Below, one piece after another: positions 12,201 through 22,784 of a stretch of DNA of 64,000 nt. The translations under genes were made by a program, and so were the position numbers. The notes beneath the pieces are model-generated. The model worked only from the letters and a program-made list of their open reading frames with translations. It did no database searches and had not been told where the DNA came from. Within the stretch, counting starts at the first letter, position 1, and each line of letters begins with the position of its first letter. Origin of the DNA: Canna indica (taxonomy: Eukaryota; Streptophyta; Magnoliopsida; Zingiberales; Cannaceae); assembly GCA_034359265.1 (NCBI GenBank), contig CP136893.1, positions 19,163,001 through 19,227,000 on the forward strand, in the 5' to 3' direction.

Positions 12201-12362
12201 GTTCGCCTAAAACTCAGCTGTTCTTTTCCCCCAACAATTCCGCAGGTCAGAGCGAGGTGTAGAAAAGAGTGGAGCATGTTTCAAACGAGATTGTACGATG
12301 CTGAGAAAGAGTATTATCTTTCGGTGGGGATCACTCCCCCTAACTCAACGATGGTTAGCTAG
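3288..12362 (+). CDS. DUF707 family type II membrane protein
   Basis: I reconstruct 14 coding exons giving 400 residues: 3288-3316, 3406-3517, 3604-3738, 3932-4036, 5050-5133, 10689-10804, 10909-11010, 11087-11200, 11327-11383, 11465-11531, 11599-11652, 11892-11966, 12045-12080, 12246-12362. All have GT/AG sites and continuous phase. A short basic N-terminus is followed by one hydrophobic segment (residues about 21-40), so the protein is probably a single-pass type II protein of the Golgi/endomembrane system. The rest is the DUF707 domain, with segments such as LLFHYDGR, KQTKWWYAKRFLHP, YIFIWDEDLG, GWGLDFALRRC and DAQWIVHQ. Plant members are often labelled lysine-ketoglutarate reductase trans-splicing related; the biochemical role is unknown, though DxD-like WDEDLG suggests a glycosyltransferase-like fold. 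The 5'UTR (about 2000-3287) is probably spliced, with a CT-rich first exon and a donor near 2241. Intron 5 is 5,555 bp because of two transposon insertions. Confidence 0.9.
5513..5565. repeat. Short dispersed-repeat remnant
   Basis: An (AAC)-rich stretch followed by GTCCCAACTATTTGGGGTTGG resembles the 3' part of plant SINE/retroposon repeats. It lies in intron 5 of the DUF707 gene. No target-site duplication or full-length element is visible. Confidence 0.3.
6198..8789 (-). pseudogene. hAT transposase, three exons, one in-frame stop
   Basis: Exons on the minus strand: 8789-6968, 6896-6778 and 6689-6198; joints keep phase and use GTAAGT-type donors. The product would be about 810 residues. 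It has an N-terminal BED-type zinc finger (ACSLCGNQLNGGITRLKQHL), a DUF659-like/RNase H-like catalytic region (e.g. SDGWTDRRGR, VVQVITDNGANYKAAG, FWTPCAAHCLDLMLED) and the C-terminal hAT dimerisation motif across exons 2-3 (CCSSSGCERNWSTFE, IHTKKRNRLLHQRLNDLVYV), ending in an acidic tail. Codon 27 is TGA (8711-8709) where family context (DIG-W-RYGYWP) predicts TGG. That one change appears to be the only disabling lesion, although translation could restart downstream without the first residues of the BED region. No other frameshift was seen. Confidence 0.88.
8930..9165. repeat. Palindromic tandem array in the hAT leader
   Basis: Repeats of AGCTGTTCTTGATTC and its complement alternate, with an exact period of about 28 bp in the core (about 9060-9135), giving near-perfect palindromes around TTTAAG or TTCAAG. 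It sits about 140 bp upstream of the transposase ATG, inside the transposon. It may bind transposase or form RNA hairpins in the leader; its function is unknown. Confidence 0.75.
9467..9536 (+). other. tRNA-like pol III module (A box, B box, T-run) inside the hAT element
   Basis: TGGCCCAGCGGTGG (9467-9480) fits an A box and GGTTCGAATCC (9509-9519) fits a B box; they are about 40 bp apart, tRNA-like spacing. A T-run of at least ten starts at about 9525, a pol III-type stop. The interval does not fold as an intact tRNA that I can name, so I treat it as a tRNA-derived promoter-like relic. Confidence 0.5.
9926..10448 (+). mobile_element. TRIM retroelement (terminal-repeat retrotransposon in miniature)
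   Basis: Two 167-bp direct repeats (9926-10092 and 10282-10448) differ at about 10 positions. They enclose 189 bp. A primer binding site TGGTATTAGAGC (10096-10107) follows the left repeat and is complementary to initiator tRNA-Met with one change. A polypurine tract AGTGGGGGAGA precedes the right repeat. The element is flanked by a perfect 5-bp duplication AATCC (9921-9925, 10449-10453). There is no coding capacity, so it depends on proteins supplied in trans. Both LTRs carry the CCCACATCGG motif seen in plant TRIM LTRs. The left LTR terminus has decayed from TG to TA. It lies in sense orientation in DUF707 intron 5, 241 bp before exon 6. Confidence 0.93.
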
Positions 12363-12763
12363 ATTAGTGCATTTATGTTGTCTTGCATGATTTTTGTTGG
12401 ATAATATTGGTCATGATCTATGTAGATATATGTTTTATCTATTATTTATTATTCAATTTTTAGACCTTTCTTTTTATGGAATTTTCTTAGTTGATATTTA
12501 CAATCATCATTCCGAGCTTTCGTGCATAAAAGCTTTAATTGTAAGCAACTTGTTAGAGATTGACTTAAATTGGATCTGAACCGAATCCAACGAGTTCGAC
12601 CAGATTCAAATCGGAGTTGATTTGATCAAGATAGTTTGAACCAATTTGCCAATTTGATTGAACCATGTTGAACCGGACTCGATCAAAATAAATTATGATT
12701 TTATAATCATGGGCCTGGGAGCCTAGCCCACCATCTTCTCAAGATATCCATGTCAATGTTGCA

Positions 12764-13515
12764 GTGTCACACGTAAAAGTTTTCAAATTGATGATAACTT
12801 CAGAAGTTTTCAAATTGATGATGTGAAAATCAAATATTGCTTTTGACTAGTCAAAAGGAGAAAAATGTGGAGGCATCACGTGAAGCCACCAAGCATTTTG
12901 AAAGTTTTTTTGGTCAAAAGAAGTATTTCAGCCATCCGATTAAATCAGACGGAGCAGCAAATTTCTTTGAGATTTTTTCTCCACTAAAGTAGGCATGAAT
13001 CGGCTCTCCTCCATTATAAATAAGGGCCTAATATGCAGTTCTAAGTCTATCTATCACAAGAAGAGAAATCTCACACCAAAAGAAAATCCTCGTATGAGAG
13101 TTTTAGAGATCCAGAAAATTAAGAGTACCGCTACGACCCTTTTCCTAAGGAGTGCCCCTTCTCAGTTTCTGACATACAGCAGTAGGAGTTCAGTTTCCAG
13201 GCAGATCTTGCAGAGACAGTGTCTTTACTTCGTACCAGTTTCAGGTTCAATTAATTTAAGATAGTTTGTTGTATTCCGAATGAGATTTAGATTATTGCAC
13301 TCTTATTGTAAAAGTTTTTTTTTCTGGATTTAATAAAGCAGTCTCCTCATCTCCATGTGGACATAGGATCGGCACCCCGCCGAGTCCGAACCACGTTAAC
13401 CCCCTTGTGCCTTTTGTTTTTCCTGCATTATTATTATCAGATTTGATTTTCTGTTTTCCTCGCCGGGTTTGGATTTTGTAGATTCTGCAGGAAATTATCC
13501 CAAATTTCCTAACAC
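12764..13515 (+). mobile_element. LTR-like remnant (Ty1-copia type U3-R-U5)
   Basis: A TATA box in ATTATAAATAAGGGCC (about 13012-13027) is followed about 310 bp later by AATAAAG and by the sequence GTGGACATAGG...CCGAACCACGTTAA, a layout common in R-U5 of plant copia LTRs. Direct repeats of AAGTTTTCAAATTGATGAT (12778-12824) lie in the U3-like part. Exact ends and a target-site duplication were not found. An endogenous pararetrovirus promoter is an alternative, but no viral reading frame is present. Confidence 0.5.
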
Positions 13516-13890
13516 AACTGAACACTGTAGCTCGTCTTGTGTGAATTTGACACAAGTGTACGAGCGAATAAGATATCCAAGATGAGTTGGACAATTGTCT
13601 AAAAAATTAACAATATGGCATACTATTCTTAACAATATGGGTACCGAAGCAAGATATGTTTTGCAAAATTTCGACCTAATCATAGTGAGGCCGACGTAAG
13701 CTAACTTAAGTCGCATCATATTAATTATTCTTCTCTTAAACAAAGTCAAGAACATCGGGTTGAAACAAGAAAGTGAAAACAAAATATCAATAAAAGCAAG
13801 GCAAAAGGGTTGCTAATCTCCCAAACTTGTATTTTTTTGCTGGACTCTATTGTATTTGCATTAATGTAGTAGCAGAGGTATCAAATTAGC

Positions 13891-14486
13891 TAGGGGTGAG
13901 CATCGGTTCGGTTCGGTAAATAACCGAACCGAAAATTCGGTTAACCGAACCGAACCATAAAAAAAAATTTAACCGTTTACCGAACCGAAAAAATTCGGTT
14001 AATTCGGTTCGGTTCGGTTAACCGAAAAGATAAAAAAAAAAATTCAAAGCATGCAAGTGGACTCGAACTCAACCAATTGAGAATTAAATTTTAATTTTTA
14101 CCCTTCTAACCATCTTAGCAAACATTACTATCAATTTATATATAACTAACACATATTATATATATATCGAATGTTAAATAAATATTATTACACAACATGG
14201 GATTCGAACCCGGGCCAGCAGAAATGCTAAACTTAACACTTAACCATCAAGACAAATGACAAGATCTAATACATCTGTTATTATATATATATATATATAC
14301 ATATATATTTGGTTAATTCGGTAAATTAACCGAACCGTCGGTTAATTTACCGAACCGAACCGAAAACCGAACCCAATTTTTTTTTTAACTGAAAACCGAA
14401 CCGAAATTAATTCGGTTAATTCGGTTCGGTTAAATCGGTTTCGGTTCGGTCGGTTTCGGTGAATCGGTGAAGTTTGCTCACCCCTA
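13891..14486. mobile_element. hAT-type non-autonomous element (TAGGGGTGAGCA ends)
   Basis: The terminal inverted repeat TAGGGGTGAGCA occurs at both ends and the element is flanked by a perfect 8-bp duplication AAATTAGC (13883-13890, 14487-14494). Subterminal regions are degenerate arrays of GGTTCGGTTCGG / CCGAACCGAA that can pair across the element. The AT-rich centre holds two tRNA-like modules on the minus strand: B-box-like at about 14060-14074 with A-box-like at about 14107-14120, and GGTTCGAATCC (complement of 14201-14211 region) with an A-box-like at about 14238-14253. Confidence 0.92.
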
Positions 14487-14494
14487 AAATTAGC

Positions 14495-15334
14495 AGCATT
14501 CACCCGCTTTCTAGTAGCCCTCTTGCGTGTGCATGACTAGGCAAGACGTGCGAGTTTAGTGGACTCGTATATTCTATTACGTGTTTTTCTCTTTTTATTT
14601 TTTTATTTAATGAAGAGAAAAAATTAGAGAGAGAAAGGCATAGGTACGATGCGAGTCCATTGAATATGAAAAAAAATCATGTTCATTGATTTAGCATATT
14701 TATTGACAATGAAATATATAGTTGACAAAATGCTTAAGCCATTAGATTTCACAATATATGTGTAATAAGAGTGAAATTTTGTGGACGTAGATATCGTTTC
14801 ATTTAAATTTTTTAAATCATAATTTAATTTTAAAGTTTATGTAATAGATCTCATCATCTAAATCAAACCATCAAGGTGAAATATTATCAGAAATTATCAT
14901 CGTATATCGTTGGAACTAAATCAATTGTTAAAAATAGATGGGAAAAAAATTCATCCACTTTAGAAGATAAGAATATTTCTTGCATTGGTGTCTCTGATAT
15001 GTGTCCCTCCAATTTCAAACAGTTATTTTTTTTCCTTAAAAAGATCTGCAATATATCAAATTAATATACTTATTTTAATAAATAATTATTTTCTTAAGAA
15101 ATAAAAAGATACGAGGATTTAGGACTAGAGAAACACGAAGCTGAGATATCAATGCAGAACAAGTAATGCGCATATCTATTTAGTATTTAGTATATGTTGC
15201 AGTACAAGTGTGTACACTATATAAGCAGAGGTATTACCCCATCACTGTAAAGTAAAATATTCTGGCCTAACCGTGACTTGAGACATTTGATGATCAAAGT
15301 TTGTGTTGGTATACACTCCCATCATTCTTTCTTG
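14495..15334. other. AT-rich intergenic DNA, no gene seen
   Basis: I find no convincing coding frame, repeat boundary or RNA gene in this stretch. One short open frame at 14876-15064 has no recognisable motif. Confidence 0.5.
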
Positions 15335-15342
15335 GTTGTTAC

Positions 15343-15872
15343 TAGGGCTGAGCAAAATCCGATCCGACCCGAAAATATCCGAAAATTCATTTCGGGTCGG
15401 GTTATTCGGGTATATCGGGTCGGGTCGGGTTGGGTTGGGTATTGTTTTTAAAAAAATTGTCTACTATTTCGGGTCGGGTTTGGGTGAAACCTTGTTCAAC
15501 CCGCCCTGAGCCGACCTGATTTTAAATTAAATATATATTTATAGTAAATATTTTTGGATAAAATATAATGTTGGCTTTGTGGTTAGAGGGGTGGAGATAA
15601 AGTTTGGGAGGTCGTTCAAGTCATACTTGTGTTATAATTTTAATACAATGTTCACCTTTTTTATCACTATTTTCAAGATGAATTTTATTTTTAAAATTTT
15701 TCTAAATTAAATTCGGGTTAATCGGATCGGGGCCCGATTTTTTTGGGTTATTCGGGTCGGGCCCCGATTAAAAAATCGGATCGGGTCAGGTATAATTTTT
15801 TTGAAAATTTTGGATTAATACTCGATTGGGTCGGGTCAAGTATTGACCCGACCCGCCCGATGCTCAACACTA
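15343..15872. mobile_element. hAT-type non-autonomous element (TAGGGCTGAGCA ends)
   Basis: Ends TAGGGCTGAGCA (left) and TAGTGTTGAGCA (right, complement) are inverted repeats, and an exact 8-bp duplication GTTGTTAC flanks the element (15335-15342, 15873-15880). Subterminal arrays are GGGTCGGGT / CCCGACC. The centre has a plus-strand tRNA-like module: TGGCTTTGTGGTTAGAG (15572-15588) as A box and GTCGTTCAAGTC (15611-15622) as a degenerate B box. Confidence 0.92.
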
Positions 15873-16103
15873 GTTGTTACTAGTGGCACGAAGGGCGGAC
15901 GCACAACTTTAATCGAGAATGTCCAATTTAATATATATAAAAAACTAATATATTATTTTAATCGTTCAACTTTAAATTTTTAATTAAAATCATAATTTAT
16001 AACTAGTAATTTTTTTTATCTATGCCCATATTTTGAAAATACTATTAAATTCTTCAAAATAAAAATAATTATGTTATTGCACTCTCAAAAGAGAATTCTT
16101 TCA

Positions 16104-16568
16104 TAGGAGTATAATTGAGCCCAGCCGAGCTGAGCTTGCTTGTGCTCGATCTCAACTCATTTAAGAACTGTTGAGCTTGAGCTCGAGCTTCGATCTTTAG
16201 GCTCGAGGCTCGAGCTCAGCTCGTTAGACTCATTTATTTTTCTCGTGATTGATCGAGCTCGTGAACGAGCTCGATTAAGCTCGATGGCTCGTGATCAAGC
16301 TAGGTGAGCTAAAATTCTATCGAGCTCAATTAAGCTTAGCTCGAGATCAAACTCAATGGGCTCAAATTCTATTGAGCTCGTGAATGAGCTCAATTAAGCT
16401 TGGATCGACTCGGACTTATGAATTCTAAAAGCCTAACCCGTTTTGACATTAATATTTATATAAATTATATACAAATATATGAAGCTCGAATATGCTCTCG
16501 AGCCGCTCGAGTCGAGTATTAATTAACTCGAGCTCGACAAGATTGAGTTAAATCCAAGTTTACATCTA
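16104..16568. repeat. GCTCGAG-rich degenerate inverted-repeat element
   Basis: Dense GAGCTCGAGC/TCGAGCTCG motifs in both orientations resemble the internal arrays of the neighbouring hAT elements. Possible termini are TAGGAGTATAATTGAGC on the left and TAGATGTAAACTTGG (complement) on the right. No target-site duplication is visible, so it is older or truncated. Confidence 0.5.
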
Positions 16569-16652
16569 GTTGGCCCCAAGTAGCTCATGCGCAGATTAAC
16601 TCAATTGCACTCCTATTTTTTCATCTCAATTACCCAAAGCATGCTATACTGC

Positions 16653-17226
16653 AATGTGAGCATTACCTTGCTTGCTTTGAGGGCCAACTTTACAAAGCAT
16701 ATACTATATGAAAAAATTAAGAAACTAATTAGAGATTGATGAAATTACAAGTGTGTATAGTTTCCTAATTAGAGATTGATGAAATTACAAGTGTATAGAA
16801 AAATAATTACTCTTTGGTGCATTATAGCTGTTACAAAAATAAATCTTATTCATCGTGTTGATGTACTACACCAGAAGCAACAGTTTCTTCCTGCACAAAC
16901 GGGTGCAAATTTTAATCATGCATCTACAAAACTGTAATGTGAGCATTACCTTGCTTGCTTCGAGGGCCAACTTTACAAAGCATATAACTATATGAAAAAA
17001 TTAGAAAACTAGTTAGAGATTGATGAAATTACAAGTGTGTATAGAAAAATAATTACTCTTTGATGCATTATAGCTGATACTACACCAGAAGTAAAAAAAT
17101 TAACTTGAATACATAATTTATGTTACAAAAATAAATCTTATTCATCGTGTTGATGTACTACACCAGAAGCAACAGTTTCTTCTTGCACAAACGGGTGCAA
17201 ATTTTAATCATGCATCTACAAAACTG
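16653..17226. repeat. Tandem duplication of about 285 bp downstream of adenylate kinase
   Basis: Copy 1 (16653-16934) and copy 2 (16936-17226) share the same order of blocks, from AATGTGAGCATTACCTTGC to CATGCATCTACAAAACTG, with a few substitutions. Copy 2 has about 55 bp extra (about 17075-17127) and lacks a small internal repeat present in copy 1. It ends 100 bp before the adenylate kinase stop codon, so it lies in the 3' flank or 3'UTR of that gene. Confidence 0.85.
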
Positions 17227-17326
17227 CTTAGATACATAAGGAAAAGAAAAAACTCAAATTTGTTTAATTTCTTCCATCAGACAGAAGATTATGCCGAGGT
17301 TTGTGGGGAAGCAAATGATCAGAAAT

Positions 17327-20300
17327 TTAAACTGTGAGCTTCTGTGAAGAGGTAGTGGTGTCCATATGCTGAAGATGCAATGCAGCTAAAAGTCCCTGCC
17401 AGGTTTCACCAGGTCCTCCAGTCACTTGGACATCTAAAAGTTTCCTCTGCCTCCTATAATATTCTTCCAAGACTTTGATCTGTAGTGAAGGCATGGTTGT
17501 TAAGATGAGAGATATCAAAATGCAATCCAAATGCACTCGATGTAACAATTAAGAAACATATAGGAGCATCGACATGATTGAAGCAGTATCTTAGAGAACA
17601 TTAGAACTTATACACAACATAACTAAAAGAGTGAAAAAACTAAATGATAAGAAGAAGCGCTTGATGCATCGATTGTAAAAAGCATGTGATTGGAGCAATT
17701 CTGGAAATGACAATTAGGGGCTAAACAGGTGACCACACAAGTCAGGATATAGTCCGTGTAGTTATATCTAGGTTGGAGATTAGTCAAGATGCTGAGCATT
17801 TTACACTAATGGTCACAGAAGACCAAGTTGGAAGGATTGTCATTCGAAATTGGAAAGAAACTATATTGTAGGGTTTAGGTAAGTCAAACACCAGTACAAC
17901 AAGCTCACAGGGAAAACCAGGCTACCAAATTCTACCAAACAAGTTCATGCAAGAACAGGTTGGGTAAAAAATGCAGGCTTCAATTCAACAGTGATGGTTT
18001 TCTTAATTCGCAACTGCTAATGACAGAGAGTGTTGAGCAAGAGATTCAGTCTTTGATTCTTATTCGTGCTTCACAAGTTTATATAAACCTGTTCCCAGAA
18101 CAAAGTCCACAATGGCAATGTCCTCGACACACTTTTCATTTCAATCATTTCGGAAAGGAGAGGTCATTATTGGTAATCATACAATGAGCATCATAGTATC
18201 ATACAAATATTTGAAATTACTCTTTGGTATTGGTAAATTATCAATAAACTATGTTAAAACTGAAACGACTCTAGGAAAATCAAAACTAAATTTAGTCATA
18301 ACCCTAAAGGATTGTTCTTTCAATATTGTTCATCACCACAATTTAGTTCTGTTGTATATATTTGAGACAAATTTTGTTGTTCCTACAGAGGAAGTATATT
18401 TTTGGGGGGGAGTTGCAACCAATATTCAGAATTTAGAATGGAACAGACAAGGAAAGTAAAAGACAAAAAACTGTCCTCAGGAAAAATGTTTGATGAACAT
18501 GTATATTATAGGAGTAACTTTCTAGCAATAAATTACTTAGTTCCATACAATTAGGATGCATTTGGCATAGATGTGGCCATGTGGGAATGGGATCACTGAT
18601 TTGCATAAAGATTGCATTTTCACTGCACAAGCTTGTTTCGCTTGCCTTTCTAAAGGCTGCACTGAAAAAAATGCTTTTGCAAGAAAGTGGTGATCGCTGA
18701 AATGATGAGCTCTTGTTGACTTGAACAACTTAAGTTTTACCACATGCGCTCTTGAGTCTTAGATTGGCTCAAGTTGAATTTATGATTTTTTTATAATAAA
18801 AGATATATTATGTTTTTATTTTTCAATCAATGGCAATAACATCTTAATACTGCAAAGAGTCAATCCACTGACAAAATCCAATAATTTTCTTCTATAAGGA
18901 TACCTTGAATCAAAGGTTAAGGGCTACTTCAAGGAAATTCAAGGGAACTAGCAAATCAATCTCAAGCATCTTCCATACTACATAATGTGGATTAAGTGAA
19001 AGACAAAGCAGTGAAGCACCCAAAAGAAGGTATTTCGCTGATTTGTTTCCCAAAACTTTCCAGATCATTCCTTGCCTACGTTATCAATATGAAATGCATC
19101 TTCTTCTTACCACGAGAAAGGACACCAAAATCCAGCATCAAATAAGAGATAGTTAGCACTTAAGATTTGAAACTGGTTAACAATTGTGAGAACAATGAGA
19201 ATATAAAGCCCATAAATGTCACAAATAATTCTCCAAATAGAGAAGGTGGACCTTGCTGGTATTCTAAATTGCCACTATCTAAGAAGTTTAGATATACCTG
19301 CTCAGAATAAACATGGAGTTTTTCAATGTGATGAGTCTTCCTGTCTACTGCAGCAGATGATCTTAGTTCAGCATGACGTGTCCGTATAGTCAAACAAGGA
19401 TTAACATTTGTTGATTCAGAGTTGCAAACATCAAATGCCTTCCCGCAGTGTGAACAAATATCAGTACCAAAGCTCTTCTTGATCAAGCAGTCCTCTGCAC
19501 ATTTTAAGTTCACTACCAAATCAATATCTGCTATTTGGTCAAGGATCTCCTGAAAAGAGAAAAAGGTACAAAGAGATAAGATGATTATGCATTTGGGGGA
19601 TAAAATTCAAACAATGTGTAAATAGTTGGGCTTAAATCTACTGCAAAAATAACAGCTATCCCCAACAACAACAATTAGTTTGACATAACTGTAAGAATCA
19701 ATGGGTACTCCGTACAAAATTTTCAGAAGCACAGGGAAAACATTCTTGGGCATATGCAATAAAACAATAATACTATAAGCAGCCTAGGAGATGAACAATA
19801 CAAGAAAATTAACGGTAATCCCAATAACCCCACAAAACTTAAGTCACCGTAAGAGAATCTTCTGCTTATTTTCAGTTATCCGCCAACGGTAATCCCACAA
19901 ATTAAAAAAATCAAGTTAAATAAACTCCAAACTGAAAGATTGAACTTAAGCCCAAAAAAACCTAATTAGAAGAAGGAAATGCAGGAGAGAAGAGCATAGG
20001 CTTACAGCTTGGATTCGCGTCCGCGGGATTCCATCAAGAATGAATCCAGTTTCACCCTTTTGGTATCCTTCCTCAAACCTTTTTGACAGTAAACCAAATA
20101 TGATTTCCTCTGGCACCAGCATTCCTTCGTTCACAGAATTCACAATCTTCAAAGCACCAAACATATAATCAACATGCAGAAAATAATCCAAGATAACAAA
20201 GAGTTGTAACAACATATTCACATTTTTGCATCGATTTATTCCAAAGTAGATAATTTTTTATTCATCAACGTCAGAATCGCCTCAAGGTACATTTCTGACA

Positions 20301-21134
20301 TTTAGGACAGACAGAAAAGGTCGAAATTTGAACGCCGCCGGGGTAACTGCTCGTAACGCAAAGTTCCAGAAACCACCTTGGTAGTACTGGAAGCAAATGC
20401 CGAAAACACCCCCGCGGGCCTAAGCCACGCGATGGAACAAAACATGGACGTCAAGCGCCAACAGGCGTGCAGCTTCCAGAGAACAAGAAATGAAAGATTC
20501 CCGACCCGTCAAAGAAATGCAAGTCACGGCGTCACAACTATCAAAAAATGCTTCCCTCGAAAAAAAACTATCAATAAAATGCGACAGATCGAACAAAATA
20601 ACCAAGAAAGCTTTGATCCTAACTAAGTTTCGAGCACATAGGAACGGTGATTAGAATCAAAAGACTGGTCAAAACGAATCAAGACTTCAATAAAAGAACC
20701 ATTTTTACGGATTGGGGAAACGATGAAAATTTGAAGATTTTGGGAGAAAATTCGCGATAAGAATTAATTAGGTGAAAAAAGAGGGTTACCTTCTTGTAGA
20801 GGGAGGAATTGGGGCTGAGTTCCTGGCGGACGAGGGATCCCATCGAGATGTAGGGGACGTTGAGGAGCCCAGCGACGCGCGTGGCATACACGCGCCTCTG
20901 CGCCCCGGGGCTCCCCATGAACACCCACTGCACCCCTCTGGGTTCCCTGTCCCCGCGTGCCTCCGCCACCGGCACCGAGTGCCGACTACACTCCTCCTCT
21001 TCCCACTCCGTCCAGTAGTCTACCTCCGCCAGCGCCGCAGAGCTGAACGACCGGCGGCGCGGGGGCGACGCGGTGAGCCTCCGCGCGAGGGATCGGGTGG
21101 CGATGGCGATGCCGACGCGGTGGATTCCTGCCAT
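17327..21134 (-). CDS. Adenylate kinase 7-like, mitochondrial
   Basis: Four exons on the minus strand, 21134-20790, 20146-20006, 19549-19298 and 17479-17327, give 296 residues. The N-terminus is Arg/Ser-rich with few acidic residues, a mitochondrial presequence type. The adenylate kinase core follows: P-loop region at 74-81, YISMGSLVRQEL (AMP-binding side), GFILDGIPRTRIQA, DLVVNLKC, a LID with CSHCGKAFDVC that could bind zinc, and a C-terminal WQGLLAALHLQ characteristic of the plant AK7 subgroup. The P-loop reads GSPGAQRRV where active kinases have GxPGxGKGT, so the Walker A lysine is replaced. As I recall, the AK7 subgroup is degenerate here too, so phosphotransfer activity is doubtful. Exon 1 is very GC-rich compared with later exons. 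Family assignment is firm; function is inferred. Confidence 0.9.
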
Positions 21135-22012
21135 GGCGGCCGAGGCGGGCTTCGATCTCCGCTTCGCGATGGAAAAGGGTTTTACTACCGCTCCATAAAG
21201 GAGGCAGCTTTAAACGGAGGCGAAAGGTTTCGCGGATTTGCTACGCGTCGTGCTCCGATTCGCTGTTACACAAATACCCTTACTGGTTCAAACAATCACA
21301 GGAAGTGCCATTATGTTTATAGGGACTATTTATGCGGCAGGTCAGCAGAATATTCTACAGGACTGCCACTTGGCCATAACAATTTGGGGTTCATTAATTC
21401 TAGAGAGATCGGCTAACTAAAATTGAATACTATTTTCTTTTATTTTGGAGGTTCTTATTTTATTTATTTATTATATAAAAATAGGTCTTGCAATTGAAGA
21501 CTTTGAATCCATTTCTTTTTTCTTCTCATTGAAGGAGAAATTACATGAGACTAGTTTTGATCAACTCCTCATCAATTCAAATCTTTATCTCCAATATTGA
21601 TTTTGGCCCGTCATTAAATTGTTATTTTTCTTTTTGAAGATCATACGTGTTGAGTATTTGGAGTTTTATTAATAAAGAAAATATTTTAAAAAAATTACGT
21701 AAGGGTTGGAAATTTTCAATTCAAACATTAATATATGGTGGAAAATTCATCCCATGTTGAGCCAAAATGAGGACATTTTTGTGGTTGGCACATTTTGCCA
21801 TGCATGATGCATTTCATTCACCTCAAATTAATCCTTACGTGGATTAAATTGGAAGGACAACCACAAAATGGACATTAAATGTTGGCAGAATCTTCTACAT
21901 CCGTGTAGAGTTTGTGAAGGATTTGGGGGCTGGATTTTGATTTTTGAAGGGAAACCAACTACTAAATGAAGTTTTGATTTGGTAAAATTAATATGTATCT
22001 AATTTCTTACTT
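21135..22012. other. Adenylate kinase promoter side and intergenic DNA
   Basis: The first about 100 bp are GC-rich and likely carry the 5'UTR and core promoter of the minus-strand kinase gene. Beyond about 21420 the sequence is AT-rich without a recognisable gene. Open frames on the plus strand here and antisense to exon 1 are composition artefacts. Confidence 0.45.
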
Positions 22013-22018
22013 TAACTA

Positions 22019-22778
22019 AATGTCTCGTTTGATTGTCATGAAAAGTAATTTTCTAAAAAAAATTATAATTCTCATGAATTAATTTTCCACGTGTATTTTT
22101 CGGAAAGTACCTAAAAAGTAAAATTATAATTCTCATGAATTAACTTTCCACGTGTATTTCTCAGAAAATACCTAAAAAGTATTTGATTAACAAAAAATTA
22201 ATTCACAGGAAAGGTAACTTTTCATCTACAATATGTTTGGTTGATATGAGTACTTCCTAGGAAGTACATATGAAATGACCAATATATCATTCTTTTTATA
22301 AATTAATATTTTAATTTATACGTGTTAATATATATAAAAAATAAATTTTATTTGTAAATAAATATTGTAATATATATATATATATATAATATAATATTTA
22401 TATATATTATTATATTTAAAAAATAATTTTTATTTATAGTTAATATGAAAAATTACATATTTTATTAAAATAAAATAAATACATGGAGAATTTAAAGATT
22501 ATTTAATCTCATAATATTGACCATATAAATTATAAATTTTGCATTAAATATAAATGTGGGGCTAATATTGACTTTTTCTTTCAATTACAATGCGAAAAGT
22601 GCAACTTACCTAAGTTCCCTATGTAAATTATTTCATGTGTTTTGTAGAAAATTGCACTTGTTGAGAAAATTGTACTTCCTGCAAAATGCAAGAAGTGTGT
22701 CAACCAAACAAGAGTTATTTTGACTATTTCCTGAGAAATACAACTTCTTGCAGGAAGTTGTGTCAACCAAACGAGACC
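22019..22778. mobile_element. MITE with GTCTCGTTTG ends
   Basis: GTCTCGTTTGATTG at 22022 and the complement of CAACCAAACGAGAC near 22762-22777 form terminal inverted repeats. A 6-bp direct repeat TAACTA (22013-22018, 22779-22784) flanks the element and may be the target duplication. Inside the left end, a block of about 75 bp with CACGTGTATTT is tandemly duplicated (about 22050-22180), and shorter related segments recur near the right end. Confidence 0.6.
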
Positions 22779-22784
22779 TAACTA

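Noticed and set aside
12995..13264. 89-codon plus-strand open frame
   Set aside because: It lies just downstream of the TATA box in the LTR-like remnant and has no similarity I can recognise; probably leader sequence.
12764..13515. Endogenous pararetrovirus (badnavirus-like) fragment
   Set aside because: TATA box and poly(A) signal spacing would fit, but no viral coding sequence is nearby and the R-U5 motifs look like a copia LTR.
20772..21416. 214-codon plus-strand open frame
   Set aside because: It is antisense to the GC-rich first exon of adenylate kinase; the composition and low-complexity Arg/Gly/Pro content are those of a shadow frame.
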